Assembly (NCBI GenBank): GCA_030762175.1
Contig: CM060831.1
Span: forward strand, 142,255,001 to 142,319,000
Direction: 5' to 3'
Source of the DNA: Metallyticus violacea
Lineage: Eukaryota; Arthropoda; Insecta; Mantodea; Metallyticidae
Length of the DNA: 64,000 bases
The notes under the pieces were generated by a model. It worked only from the letters and a program-made list of their open reading frames with translations, was not told the origin of the DNA and did no database searches. How positions within the stretch are numbered: position 1 is the first letter of the stretch; each line of letters opens with the position of its first letter. This document shows, in pieces, positions 1 through 11,079 of the stretch. A program made the position numbers and the translations under genes.

Positions 1-154
1 TAAGTTTAGGGTACCTCCCCGGCTTTTGTCAGTTATGAGGGCTGAGGAAAACCTGGAAAAAGCCTCAGTCAGGAAGGACGGTCCTGGCGGGATTCGAACC
101 CCAGATCTCTCGCTCACGAGTTCGCACCTTAACGATCTCGGCCACCTGTGGCGA
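1..154 (-). mobile_element. SINE-A copy, 5' (tRNA-like) half, cut by window edge
   Basis: Read on the minus strand, this is the head of a tRNA-derived SINE: an A-box-like tract (ggccgagatcgttaaggtg) followed by a B-box-like ggggttcgaatcccgcc, then the SINE body with ctgaggctttttccagg and ggggaggtaccctaaac. The same sequence recurs about 15 times in the window. The 3' part lies outside the window. Pol III promoter boxes are recognised by eye; the family name is mine. Confidence 0.85.
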
Positions 155-904
155 TATACTGTCCTGTTATATATTCTCTTTGTACATCCTTAGTTACAGT
201 AAGAACAAATAATTTGTATAGAAAATAAACTTAAAAAATTGATTAGTAATGATTGTAGATGCTAAATAGATCAATGATAACGAATATGCCAAACTTTTTT
301 CGTGAGCACTTCGGTAACAAAAAGCATTTAAATGTAGAAACACGCTGTGGATACAATTATAGTTCATGAAAGACGCGGAAGCAACCCACAAAAGGGTGCA
401 CAGCGGTTGCTGTGTGCCTTTCATACATTTTAAAGCAAATAAATCAACTCAACAGCCGTGTAAAGAAAGATTTTAACGATGCGTATATGGCCAGAGGAAT
501 AGATACAGTGCTTGTATTATAAGTTTCAACCAAAGAAGTATTTCTTAGTTTCCAATAATGCTAATATACCATTCCTAAAGAAGGGGTAGTAGTTTTTATA
601 GTATTTATTTATATTTTAGCTCTCAATAATAATCCTTAAATATTCCGGTATCATAATTTCAAATATTCTTCTTTGTCGCTCTCTGGTGCAAAGACGAACC
701 AACCAAAAGAGGACGAATGTTTCTCGAGCAAAATGAGAGGCGCGTTTGCGGTAAATGCTGTGTCCGTCTCCCACTGTCATTCCTATGTTCTCTAGCCAGG
801 AGCAGAAAAGCGCATGGCGCGCGCTGTCAACAATGGAATACCGGTAGATGTGAGAGGAGATTTGTTGGAAATGCATTATTGACGAATGCGGTCAAAGTGT
901 AAGT
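155..904. other. Unassigned AT-rich spacer
   Basis: Only short, frame-shadow reading frames (under 90 codons) with no motif I recognise. Slightly GC-richer at 660-860. No repeat shared with the rest of the window was seen. Confidence 0.5.
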
Positions 905-1109
905 TATATAGGCACCATACGTCCGGGGTTAGCCCGGACAGTCCTGATTTCTTTGTGCTGCGGTGTTTGAAAAATTTATGATTGGCGAGAAATTTTTTTC
1001 TTTTTATTTTATACCTATATGTTCGGCAACGCGTTTTTAAACAATCTCTTACGGCCGTGCATCTCTCATTCGACCTTGGAGCCAACTCTGACGTCGATTT
1101 TGACTAAGG

Positions 1110-1438
1110 CGTACATTGTTGAACCAGGTAATTCAAAACCAAAGGGTAGGTTGTGATTCAAATTCTGAAAAAGTGCGATACTATTGAAGAGAAATGGAAA
1201 GCGGTTTTTAAGATGTTTCAAAAGACTGATATTTCATATTGCAATTTTCTAAAATGGCTGTCTTTGCCTGAGACATCTACTGCAGTTGAGAGAGTTTTTC
1301 ATTATGGGGAACATTTGGTCTGCAGAAAGGGGTAGACTTTCCGTATTTATTGTTAAACATCTGCTAAATGCTTCAATTAATTCAGAACTTTCTTGTGAAT
1401 TTTTTTATGTAATTAAAACAAACCATGTAAAAAAGTAA
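1110..1438 (+). pseudogene. hAT-family transposase C-terminal (dimerisation) fragment, frameshifted
   Basis: The reading frame from 1153 gives FLKWLSLPETSTAVERVF, the LP-T-A-VERVFS signature of the hAT C-terminal dimerisation domain. At about 1298-1301 one base appears lost. The expected continuation (IMGNIWSAERGRLS, then IVKHLLNASIN) follows in a second frame from 1301 and ends at TAA 1436-1438. Together they look like the last ~100 codons of a hAT transposase (RNase H-like cut-and-paste enzyme). The catalytic core and BED zinc finger are absent here. Upstream at 915-950 lies an imperfect GC-rich palindrome (gtccgggg.. / ..cccggac) that may belong to the element. Dead fragment; family call confident, exact lineage not. 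Confidence 0.75.
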
Positions 1439-2040
1439 TGTCTAGTGAAAAATACAACTGAATAAATAAATGTTAATGTTTCAGTTAACTGTTAAAACTT
1501 TTAAATAATTTCAAAAATATATCCTAGGCTGGACCCAAAAGGTCATAATCATGTTTAAATAAATTAACGATGAATATTTAATGTTTAAATCTACTCCCCC
1601 CCCACAAGAAGTCTTAACGGCAATCGCGTGGTGTAACGTAAATTTTGTAAAGGTTTTCTAGTGTCTATACTACCACCAATATACGCAGTACAAAATTATT
1701 TACACATGCAATATTTTTACCTGACAACATTATTACAAAGAAGGCATCACTATAATTAATTTTGCTTTGTCACTAGATATTGGGCTGGGGAGCATTTCAG
1801 ACACAAGTCCAATAAAGACCTTTATATTCAACCGAATCTCTGAGAGGAAGGGTGTACTGAGGGATACGAAGGGCGATAGGTCCAAATGGAGGTTAGTTCC
1901 CAGATAAATTTTCTTTTGTTGATCAGTTACGACGCCTGCGCAGGTTCCCTCCAAGGAATTCGAAACTCTCGTGAGAGCTGCTATTACACCAGATGCTACG
2001 GCAGTTTTTTTCGTTGAGGAAATTCCACTGCTGCACACTG
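1439..2040. other. Unassigned spacer with a 101-codon open frame on the minus strand
   Basis: A minus-strand frame at 1733-2038 stays open for 101 codons but has no signal peptide, no clear domain, low-complexity Ser/Leu content and no family I recognise. I treat it as chance or as an unrecognised repeat. A short C tract lies at about 1596-1603. Confidence 0.4.
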
Positions 2041-2225
2041 CTCACCGTCAACCCAGGTCGTCTGGCCTTGTGAGAGGTAACGAGGGACAGATAAGTTCTT
2101 AAATGTCCATTTCAACTTTCCCCTAAATGAACAGCGGAAACTGCGAAGAAATCTGTCAGGATGGCGGGCCCCAAAGGATTTGAACCCGGAATTTCCGGAA
2201 TAGAGTCCCCCCTCTCAGTCACTTA
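2041..2225 (-). mobile_element. SINE-C fragment (tRNA-like end)
   Basis: The segment containing ggccccaaaggatttgaac matches the B-box side of SINE-C copies near 29.7, 41.5, 44.65 and 55.8 kb (caaaggatttgaacctgag, gggattgaaccccgg). It is degraded and truncated; the pentanucleotide tail end is missing. Confidence 0.5.
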
Positions 2226-2429
2226 ATGTTTCCAAATTGCCAGTTTTCGGCTTAGGTGCTGTTAGTTTTTGCTAGCACAGCACATGTGCATTTTACTTCG
2301 TGACAAACTTGCGCGGACGTGCGTGTGATAAATGTAACCAATTCTTGCATACGATTTCTGTTATAAATATACCTTGTGATGTATTTATATTAATAGATGC
2401 AACTACCATTACGTTCTTCACGTCCTAGT

Positions 2430-2599
2430 GGTGGCATTTTTTGTTTTTTCTCATCGAAACTCAGTATATGCCATTGAAATAAAATGGGGAAAATATTTTA
2501 TGAAAATCAAAACTGGATCATTTGGAATAAGGGCTTTCCTGAAACTCAGAATTTAAAAATAGCTCTATCGACCCAATATTTTTACAAGAAAATCTGTAT

Positions 2600-2666
<67 letters not shown>

Positions 2667-3070
2667 AAATAAAAAAACAAAAAACAGTTTCTTAAAATCA
2701 GGTAAATCGGACCATAGCAGTGAAGGTACTCTTGGAAACCGAAATTTAAAGAGTTAACGTAAAGCGAACATTTAAAAATCGCTCTAGCGGTTGCAAATTT
2801 GGTTCTTTCTCAACGAAATTCGGTATAAAGCGTTGAAATATAAGAATAAGAAAAACTGAAAATAAGAAAATCAGACTAATAAGAATGAGGGTTTACCTGA
2901 AACCCAAAATTTAAAAAGCGCTCTAGCGGCACAATGTTTGTTTTTTCGTAACAAAACTCAGTATATACCATTTAAATAAAATAACAAAAATAGTTTAAAC
3001 CAGGAAATTGGACCATTAGGAATGGGGGTTATACCTGAAAACCGAAATTTAAAATACGCTCTGTAACACT
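2430..3070 (+). repeat. Tandem array of a ~137-bp unit (array 1)
   Basis: Four to five diverged head-to-tail units. Each has the order: cgctctagcgg, a T-rich stretch with tc(a/g)(a/t)cgaaactcagtat, cattgaaataaaataa, aaatcaggaaatcggacc, aaggttacctgaaacc, aaatttaaaaa, then the next cgctcta. The gctct motif recurs near 2562, 2782, 2922 and 3058; the clean intervals are about 137-140 bp. One unit is interrupted by a CA/TA microsatellite. The same unit forms a second array on the opposite strand at 34.7-35.3 kb. No coding potential; satellite-like. Confidence 0.8.
2598..2662. repeat. (CA)n(TA)n microsatellite
   Basis: About 14 CA units followed by about 18 TA units, inside a unit of the 137-bp tandem repeat. 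Confidence 0.97.
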
Positions 3071-3750
3071 CTTCACAAATTCGACTTTCTGAGGAGTTTG
3101 CTTAGTTTACACAGGCTTTTTAATAATTTAGGGAATTGGTTGACGTAATTATATGGCGAAAGTTATGATAATGCTAAGAGTAGGAGCGTGTATAAAGAAA
3201 GAATACTTCAAAATTAGAATACAATGAAATTTTACGTTAAGTGCAATTAAAGTACCTACGACTTATGACTGATATTGGTATTTCTTGATTAAGTCCAGTT
3301 TCTGAAGATTTTTTTTTTTTTTTTTTTGAGGTTTTCGCTAAGTGCCACAAAAATAATTTCTTTATTTGCTTCATTCTCTTTTAAAATAATCCCTTTTGAC
3401 ACCATATTCACAATATTGCCAATGAGTATAAACATACGTATATAAATATAGATGATCAAATAGAGTAAATCAATAAATAATCGAGCGCTATAGGGAAACT
3501 CGATTCTTCTGCCATGTGCGATTGTCGTGTCGAAGTGTACTATTACATTTGAATTGACATGAATTATTTAAATGGTAATTATTTCTGAAAAAAAAGGGCA
3601 AACCCTTTTAGAAGGAAAATAAGAATTTATTACTAAGGAATAGACATAACCTAATTTGAAGTATGACAACGTGAGGCAAAGAGCTGTTACTCCATCTTGC
3701 TCTTGTATTATGTTAACTTATGACTTTTTATTCATACTTTACACTTTACA
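3071..3750. other. Unassigned spacer
   Basis: AT-rich, with a poly-T run at 3309-3327. No reading frame or repeat recognised. Confidence 0.5.
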
Positions 3751-3752
3751 TT

Positions 3753-4425
3753 TTAAGACGCTTGTAATATACTGGCTGACATTTCTTTCGCGGGTACAGT
3801 AGGGATATGTACTAGATGCGATATACTGAACAGTGAGGTACTGAGGATTTTGAATAGGAGCATAAAGGAATGGACAGTCCTACGTTCTTTTAGAGGTAGC
3901 CATGACTTTTGATTGCGTAGAAGTGTCACATGATCAAATTTATAAGACGAAACTAACACAGGCATTATGAATGTGTTGTAATTTTTCGATCTGTCCAGTA
4001 TTCAGATTAGAGTACAAGACATCACAATAATCAAAGTAAGACATAACAAGCACTTGAATGAAACACTTTTTGAGATTGAGAGGTACATCTTTTGCTACGT
4101 TTTAAAATGTGAATCAAAGAAAATATTTTATTGCATGTATGGGTTACATGGTTGAGCCATTTTGACCAGAGTATATATATCTAGGTTTTTTGCCGTGCTG
4201 ATATATTAATGACATTGTTGTTTATCGTGATGGGCGGCACATCGTTGAGTTTATTTTACGCAATGCACATTTGTGTCCTACGACTATAGCCTGTGATTTA
4301 AGTGGATTCAGTTTAAATCGAAATTTTTGTGTCCAAAGGAAGATGGAGGTTAGATCTTCATTTATTACAGTCACGGCGTCATGGACAGAACGAGGTGCGG
4401 TGAAAATCCCGGGATTGAAAAATAA
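3753..4425 (-). pseudogene. LINE reverse-transcriptase C-terminal relic
   Basis: On the minus strand the pieces read, in order: a Lys/Leu-rich segment with KLNPLKSQAIVVGHK (4200-4415), LNLKKCFIQVLVMSYFDYCD (~4030-4085) with YSNLNTGQIEKLQHIHN after it, and then SWLPLKERRTVHSFMLLFKIL (split here as SWLPLKERR / TVHSFMLLFKIL; 3850-3920). This is the conserved stretch after the catalytic domain in CR1/Jockey-like non-LTR retrotransposon polymerases (the Y-D-Y-CD-V block and WLP---RR----L-L-FK). Frames change and stops intervene. No YADD box or endonuclease domain remains. Dead, 5'-truncated-type remnant; clade not determined. Confidence 0.7.
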
Positions 4426-5790
4426 GTATCATTGCTTACAGTTTCATGTCAATAAACAATTTTAAGATTACATTTTAAATGTCGTATTACATATTTTAGT
4501 CTTTTGCGACACTTTTTTCTTACCTACATCAAATTGCTTTACGATTGCAATTCTTAGGTCGTTTTCAAAACCTTCCTCTGTTTGACAACACATTTAGGAT
4601 TCAAAATTCATTCGCGCGTATTGAAACTTTCTCAACTGAGGTATATGAAAAACTAGAACTGTATTAATTAGTGTGGGTATTTTACTTAATTTTAGCAGGA
4701 GTGTCTGATATTCAATTTTAAATTTTAACTGCATAATATTCGTTCGTGTAGTTGATTTATTTTTTGCCTGACTAGAAGAAGCTAAACTTTATTTCACCGA
4801 AATTATTAGGTTTCTAAACGTGTGCTTATTAAGTCCACCAGAGGCTTCAGCTGTAGCTTTGAGTTGAAGAGTGTGGTTTTCACCAATCGTTTTAGTTTTG
4901 TTATACTAACGTTTCGTTGAATTATATCGGGTCATCAATTATCTGATGACTGACGCGGAGGCGGCCGGTAAGGCATCGCTCGCGGCCTGCCAGTACACTA
5001 GAATCAAGGCGTTCGGGGAAACATAAAAGTCTGAGGTAGAAACACTGAAGTGCCAGTTTAATAAATTCTAATGCACTTAAAAGTTTTGTACTCGCCCATG
5101 TCATGCAAGCAGATGCTTTTCCATACTTTTCTGGCATCTGCTTATAAAATTCCCATTAATCGTTTTAATTCTGTTTGAGAAATTAAATTCAGCTCTTGAT
5201 GAATGTTATCCTTTAGTTCGTCTAAAGCATCCTATGCGTCTCAACCCACTGATGGTCCTAGGGAGACCTTTGATTGGTCCAAAATCTGATGGAGCAAGGA
5301 ACCCACAGAAATGCTAACGTTTTAATTCATTTTTACAAGTGAACAATTGTGAAAATTTTACTTGTATTACAGTGTAATGTTTTAACTTATGAATCTCGTG
5401 ATGTTTAATATCCTTCAAAGTGGATTTCGGACTTGTAAAGGTTGAGAACCATGGTCTGAAATGTGTAGATGCTACTAATTTATGAATCGCATTACGAATT
5501 GAAAATCGATCACCTGAGAATTCCTCTTCAAATAATCTCACAAGTGGTCTCTGAATGGGCAGACAAACCATAATCAAATATTTGTTGAGGAATAGAATAA
5601 TTAAACCTGGTATTTGTCATTTAGTATTCTTTGCAGATTAATTCTACGGTTAGACACGCATTGTTTAATGTTCAAACAACACTGGTGGCGCGTTACTCAA
5701 GGCCAACGTAGCAGTTCGATAAACCCGCATGTAGCCCCGCTGGCCTAGGTGATGTGATATTCGCTTATCTTCAGCCCTACACCCTAACAT
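4426..5790. other. Unassigned spacer
   Basis: AT-rich. Minus-strand frames at 4922-5137 and 5314-5577 show no domain. A GC-richer patch lies at 5680-5745 next to the SINE-D copy. Confidence 0.45.
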
Positions 5791-5794
5791 ATTT

Positions 5795-5995
5795 CCATGG
5801 TATTGTGATCAATGTGTCTGGTTGAAAATTCGGAGGTTCCGGGTTCGAATTCCATAAGGTTTTATCTTTTCCTTACTCTGAAAAGGTGAATGCCAGTTAA
5901 CTGTAAATGTTGAGACTCCGTATTCATTTGCCCACTAATTTCTTCAAATATTCATTCATGTCTCTTGAGACCTTAGTTGTTATGAGGGTTGTTAA
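5795..5995 (+). mobile_element. tRNA-derived SINE-like copy (SINE-D)
   Basis: An A-box-like ccatggtattgtgatcaat is followed about 40 bp on by gaggttccgggttcgaattc, a good B box. The spacing suits a tRNA-like Pol III promoter. The downstream body is AT-rich with no clear end. Only one copy in the window, so the family is not established; a lone degraded tRNA pseudogene is the alternative. Confidence 0.5.
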
Positions 5996-7064
5996 GCTGT
6001 AAAAAGAAGGTTAAGCTCCATTTATTAAATATGTATATCTAACTATAAATCTTATAGCACATTATATGCTTCAATATGTGGATCCCAAGATGAGTTTAGC
6101 GGAAATTTAAATGGTGAACTTGAAATTAATACCTGTAAGAGCATTTTATTGATATGTCATTTGTTGTTTATTATTTTATTCGTAGATTGTCAAAATAAAT
6201 ACAACTCAAGCTACAGATTTTCTCAAGGTATATTCTGGTGCTCTCGTTCTATTACTGTAGATAAATGTAACTCAAAATACTAAATTCCCAATTATAACAG
6301 CGCTTACTTATGTTTTTTACTCTCCATTTTCGCCATTTTCTTATTTCTACCAGTCGAGTTCTCTGGTACGCAGTAGATTCGAGGAGATTTATGCAATAAT
6401 ACACTTAGCGCCTACTTACAGTTGTAATGGGCATGCAACGTGAAGCAAGCAGTTCTCAATGAAGAGTTGAGAGAGCGTAGAAGTGAAGGTGTAGGAAAAT
6501 CGGGCCACAAGGAGTCAAATCCTGTGAATACAACCACGCAGACAGCTGTGACCAAAAAGGAGACAAGCCTCACCTAACCGTTCTTTGGCGAGCGTGGGAT
6601 GCAGCATATGGTATGGCAACTTCCATTTAAACACTTTGCCTACTTTCATTTGTTGAAAAGGTCCATTCAGTTCTTCTCTTCATGTATTTCGCTTTCCACG
6701 TTCCTAAGCTATGATGTGCAGTTTTATTAGAAAATCCAGATTTTCTAACGTTTCCTTAAGGGGCTCGTTAGTGAAATTCAATAGCAATGTTGAATATACG
6801 AGAGAGGTACAACGTTAAAAGTACAGATGATGTGAATGAAGCTCTAATTCCATGAATCGAATGTCTAATATGTCGAAGTGAGGATTACCGTATTTATCTC
6901 AATATACCCCTCATTTTCCATAGGCTTTTATATTTTAACAAATTTATGTTAAAGCACAGAGAAAATATTTTATTTATGCATTTTGAACATTTTCCTAAAA
7001 GTACAACATATTTTTAATGTCTCTGTGTACGAACTGTTTTGCAATGTTCACTTAGGCAGGGCTA
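5996..7064. other. Unassigned spacer
   Basis: No recognised gene or repeat. A slightly GC-richer part (6440-6620) has only short open frames. Confidence 0.45.
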
Positions 7065-7198
7065 TTAACACTAGAACGCCCAATAGTGGCCAATTGACTG
7101 TTTTTAATTTTCGAAAGCTCATATTTTCACTGTTTTTGAGAGTATTTTTCTATGGTTTTGTGATTTTCAATCCCTTTCAATGACGTTTAGATCGCCAT

Positions 7199-7255
7199 TT
7201 TTTTCCTTTTTTTTCTTTTCCTTTCCTTTCTTTTCTTTCTTTCTTTCTTTCTTTC

Positions 7256-7288
<33 letters not shown>

Positions 7289-7290
7289 GC
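7199..7290 (+). repeat. TTTC/TTTTC pyrimidine simple repeat
   Basis: Nearly pure T/C tract with TTTC and TTTTC periodicity, ending in a T run. Confidence 0.95.
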
Positions 7291-7542
7291 ACTTCGGGCG
7301 TAAATTTTTAAAATAATAGCAAATATACTAGGGTTCCCGAAGGCGGTCAGTTGACCGCTTTATTTCCCAAGTGGTTTATTGCGTGGATGTAACTGACAAT
7401 AATCATCACTGCACAACACACGTTTCAAACTTATTGCAGCGTTGTGCATGAGTCATTGTTTATCAGCTTTTGTATCCGTATCTAAAATTTCGCTTAGTTT
7501 TTCATTTTCATGTAACTTTCATCGACTACTTTCCCCATATTC

Positions 7543-7735
7543 ATGGCTGATTATAGGCACGAAAGAACATCTAAGGCCGCTAAGCGTAAGATGTGTCAAA
7601 TAAAAACAAAACCAAAGATAATCGTTCGACATGTAAAATTTGTATGTGTTTCTTGTGTAATCAAAAACTGTGCAAAGAGTATCATACTAATATCTCTGAG
7701 AATGTTTCACTGTAACAGCTTTCTGATTAGATATA
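7543..7735 (+). pseudogene. piggyBac-like transposase C-terminal cysteine-rich domain fragment
   Basis: In the frame ending at TAA 7731-7733, the codons at ~7620-7690 read STCKICMCFLCNQKLCKEYH. The CxxC-x-C-xxx-C-(x5)-C-xxx-H pattern matches the zinc-binding C-terminal domain that piggyBac-family transposases use for nuclear targeting and end binding. The preceding Lys/Arg-rich codons (from ATG 7543) are offset by one base, so a frameshift lies near 7615. No catalytic region is upstream; it appears deleted. Terminal motifs on both sides support the family call. Confidence 0.65.
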
Positions 7736-8390
7736 ACCCGTATTTGTATAACATGTCTTTTTGCACATATAATTTGTTACTACAAAGCTACTAGAGCAAA
7801 ACCCATTTCGTATAATAAAATATTTGTTATTTTCGATAAAACATATGCACTTATACTTGAAGTAAAAAATAAATAACTTTTTTATTAAACGTATTTAGCA
7901 TGAGATGACTTTCATGAATAAAAAATGAACGAACAAATGCGTGAATGCAGTATTGAATTAGCGACAAATTAAATGAACAGGTTCAGGAGCCTGGGGACAT
8001 AAAGTGCTAAACATGCGTGATACGTGAGTAAAAACAATGAACATAAATATATCTGAAACCAGAATCTCGATTCAAGCTGAATTCGACTGGTTCGCAGTTC
8101 AAAAGCCATATTGTTCCCTCTACATCAGTACAGACATCTGGTAAGTAAGAAATTTCATCGGCCTGAGTCAGAAGAGCACTTAAATATGTGATACTGAGCT
8201 GGCACCAAGTATATATAAACTCACTCCGGAAGCTAAATGCAAACCTAGCTTGCAATTTAGAAGCAAATTCGTTCCCTCCATACTACCACAGTAGGCTAGA
8301 AGGAGATAAGGGAAAAGACCATAGCTTTCAGTGAGAAAAATTATTAAAAATGCATAAGAAAATAGTAGCGGTCGATTGACTGCTAACGGA

Positions 8391-8842
8391 CATTTTAGAT
8401 GGTACATGAAGTTCGGGTGGTTAATTCCGAAGCTATGTTAAGCTATTTTGCTGTATTTCACCACCGTTGCTAATCATCATATCCCCCTTCTTCACTTTCA
8501 CTCTCATTTATCACTGCAACTAGTGTCTTCCACACATTTTGCCATAAAATATTCGCCTAAGTGTGAATAAGCGTGTGTCTCTGTGAATCAGAGCTGTGAG
8601 TTAGTATGTACGTCATTGCAGTGAGTTGCAATTATATTACATCGAGGGAACTGTGAGCAAGCGAGCGCTACGGAAGTATGTCCTTGTTGTCCTTACTTTG
8701 AAGTCCGATAAATTATATAAGATATGATACAGACTGACAGAAATTAGTTATTATCTTTATGTGTGGAAAAGCAAGTGGAAATGGAAGAGGAACTTGTAGG
8801 ACTCCTGACTTCGAAGAAGAGGTGCTGGATTTTTTTTTTTTA
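8391..8842. other. Unassigned spacer
   Basis: Nothing recognised. A T run (8830-8842) borders the SINE-A copy. Confidence 0.5.
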
Positions 8843-9098
8843 TGTGTTGAACGCCCTTTTTTACTACTGAGGCACCACAAGCGGTGGACACTGATGATGC
8901 ATGGGATGAAATTATATATTAGGAAAGGATTTTTTTAAGGAAGGAAGCGTTCCATGCCTAAGTTTAGGGTACCTCCCCGGCATTTGCCAGTTATGAGGAC
9001 TGAGGAAAACCTGAAAAAAAACCCAGTCAGCGAGGACGATCCTGGTGAGATTCGAACCCCAGATCTCCCGATCACGAGTCCGCGCCACCATGGCGGTG
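8843..9098 (-). mobile_element. SINE-A copy, nearly full length
   Basis: Minus-strand copy with the 3' tail (ggtgcctcagtagtaaa, gggcgttcaaca), the body (ggggaggtaccctaaac) and the tRNA-like head. The head lacks the gtcgttaaggc segment found in other copies, so its A box is damaged. Confidence 0.9.
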
Positions 9099-9244
9099 TG
9101 CTGCATTGTGAGGGTATACGACTGATTGCAAATATTTCTTCACACAAGTCAGTATAGAGAGCTATACACATTTCAAGTCAAAAGGTTCAAGAATTGAACC
9201 CAGATGATTGTAGTCCTAGAATGGACTTTTGTCAGTGGTTTTTA

Positions 9245-9757
9245 TACGAAGGATGTCATAATTCATGGCAACTATTTTTTTCCCCGTGAATATGGGATAA
9301 CACGACAAATCTAAGATATACAATTGCAATTATATGGCATATACTGCAGAGTGGTGTCACCAACTGAAGTCTGAATATAGACGGCCATCGTATGGAAGAA
9401 GCAAAACACAAGCAACCGGACAACAATGGTTTATTGTGGCATCAGCAAAAGTTACACTCAACTACCTAACACAGAGTTGCAAGGTGTTTAGCAGGCTTCG
9501 AAGTAGTCTCCAAGTGCATCGACGGTTCGTTGTCAGGAATGTGGAAGGCGCTGAATACCATCTGCTGCATTTGAGTTGCTAGCGTAAGCCATCTCACCAA
9601 CGTGCTGAGATACACAGCTCTGCTCACATACGTCATCTGGTGGCTTCATTCGAAAATGCATTCCACACACTTTCAATCGTATATCTTAGATTTTTCGTGT
9701 TGTCCCTTGTTCGCGAGGAAAAAAAATAGTTCCCATGACTTATGGCTTACCCCTTGC
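9245..9757. mobile_element. TIR element Z, copy 1 (long inverted termini)
   Basis: Left arm 9245-9345 (catggcaactattttttt, aatctaagatatacaattg) is the inverted partner of right arm 9655-9757 (caatcgtatatcttagattt, atagttcccatgact). The interior aligns with a second copy at 48.6-49.6 kb. On the minus strand both copies keep a short motif (GDYFEAC here) resembling the C-terminal tail of Tc1/mariner transposases. Non-autonomous; arms diverged. Exact ends and target-site duplication could not be fixed. Confidence 0.6.
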
Positions 9758-9835
9758 CTATGTGCAATAAAGAACTCAATTTTGCAGGAACTGTATCATT
9801 TTCTGATGAACCAGGCTTCACTAGGAAGGCACACT

Positions 9836-11026
9836 TACTAGGGTAAGTCCATTAAGTTTCCGGCCTAACAATTTTCTAGGTATGATAAAAACAAACTAAT
9901 TTCAATTTTCAATATAGTTTAATCCTCTCCTAAAAAATGAAATCTTGTCTGCAAAATGGGCATAAACAGCATCCATCACTACTTAAACTTCCTTCCTCGA
10001 ATGTCCATCTTGCATTTTTAGAAGAGAAAATAGTCACTGGGAGCTAGATATGGGCTGTAGGGTGAATGGTCGATCTCCTTGAATCCACATTTCTTCACAG
10101 CTTCCTTTGCAACAAGGGCTGTGAGCACAGGCGCGTTGAAGGGGCACACCACCACTCAGTTTTCCTCGCCTTTTCATTTTGATGAAAGCACGTAGTCGGT
10201 GCAGTAGGCCAGCATAGTACTCCCCATTTACTGTGGGGCTCCTCTTCTTGAAGTCAATGAAGAATATTCCTTCACAGTCCCAAAAGATTGTGGTCATGAT
10301 CTTCTTGGTTGACTGAGTGACCTTATCCTTTAGAGGCGGTGCTTCGCCAGGTTTACGCCACTCCATTGATTCTCTTTTGGACAAGGGATCATAGTAGAGG
10401 ACCACAGTTTCATCTCCTGTAACAATGGTTTGCAGAACTTCTCTCTCGTTGCCACGGCAGATTTCCAAAAATGGCTGACAACAGATGACTCGTTGTTGCC
10501 TTTGGACTGAAGAAAGAAGTCTAGGCACCCATCTTGCACTAACCTTATTCATGTTTAAATGTTCATGAATAATTCGAAGGACTGTTGTTTTAGAAAGACC
10601 CAACTTTATTGTTATTCCTGTAACTTTGAGTCGCCGGTCTTCCGTAATTTCTCCTACCACAAGAGCGAAGTTTTCAGGAGTGAGCACTTCCAAGGGCCGA
10701 CCTTCACGCTCTTCGTCTTCAATGCTTTCTCGACCCATTCGAAAAAGTTTGGCCCATTCTTTTACGGTAGAATATGAGGGGGATGCTTCTCATATACACC
10801 GTCCAATCGCTGCTTAATTTCATTTGGAGTAAGTCCTTCTTTTGTGAAGAACTTAATAACAATTCGATATTGCATTTTGAACATGCCACAATTCTTTACG
10901 CAACTATATCTGAACAACTGAGCACAGCGGAAGTTACAGGTGCAACTATGTACTTAACATATAGGTATGCCCCCAGATAAGAGTTTTGTGAAAGCGAGCC
11001 CGGAAACTTATGGAGTTTCCCTCGTA
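9836..11026 (-). mobile_element. Mar-A mariner element, copy 1 (both inverted repeats present)
   Basis: TA dinucleotides at 9836-9837 and 11025-11026 flank imperfect ~28-bp inverted repeats. The left reads tagggtaagtccattaag and ttccggcc; the right, reversed, reads gagggaaactccataag and ttccgggc. The length (1,191 bp) is a little short for a mariner (~1.3 kb), in keeping with internal deletions. Encodes a broken transposase on the minus strand. Confidence 0.9.
10034..10884 (-). pseudogene. Mariner transposase (Mar-A copy 1), frameshifted
   Basis: Cut-and-paste DD34D transposase of the mariner family. The original start is the ATG at 10884 (MFKMQYRIVIKFFTKEG). A one-base loss near 10790 shifts the frame, and the long frame resumes at 10738. 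Visible parts: paired HTH region with DRRLKVTGI and GLSKTTVLRIIHEHLN, WVPRLLS, then the first catalytic Asp in VTGDETV (Trp replaced by Val), and TTIFWDCEGIFFIDF. Near 10150 a deletion removes the HDN block holding the second catalytic Asp and shifts the frame. A PY--YLAPSDYF remnant of the third Asp region survives in another frame. The C-terminal tail is lost. Not functional. Confidence 0.9.
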
Positions 11027-11079
11027 TCAGAAATAATCATGTCTGGGAAGATGTAAATCCCCACTTTTACATCCTCAGT

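Larger units (their letters stand above)
7065..8390 (+). mobile_element. Degenerate piggyBac-like element
   Basis: Begins with TTAA (7065-7068) and cactagaacgcccaatag, a terminal sequence type seen in insect piggyBac-like elements. A related motif (tactagggttcccgaagg with cggtcagttgaccg) occurs again at 7326-7357 in the same orientation. A diverged inverted version (agcggtcgattgactgct) lies at 8367-8384. A cysteine-rich transposase C-terminus sits between. Boundaries, especially on the right, are inferred. The element is internally deleted, carries a pyrimidine simple repeat, and lacks the catalytic DDD domain. Confidence 0.5.

Noticed and set aside
1733..2038. 101-codon minus-strand open frame as a gene
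   Set aside because: No recognisable domain, no splice or promoter context, not conserved in any repeat here; length is within chance for the composition.
2430..3070. CRISPR-like array
   Set aside because: Units are contiguous and diverged with no unique spacers, in eukaryotic DNA.
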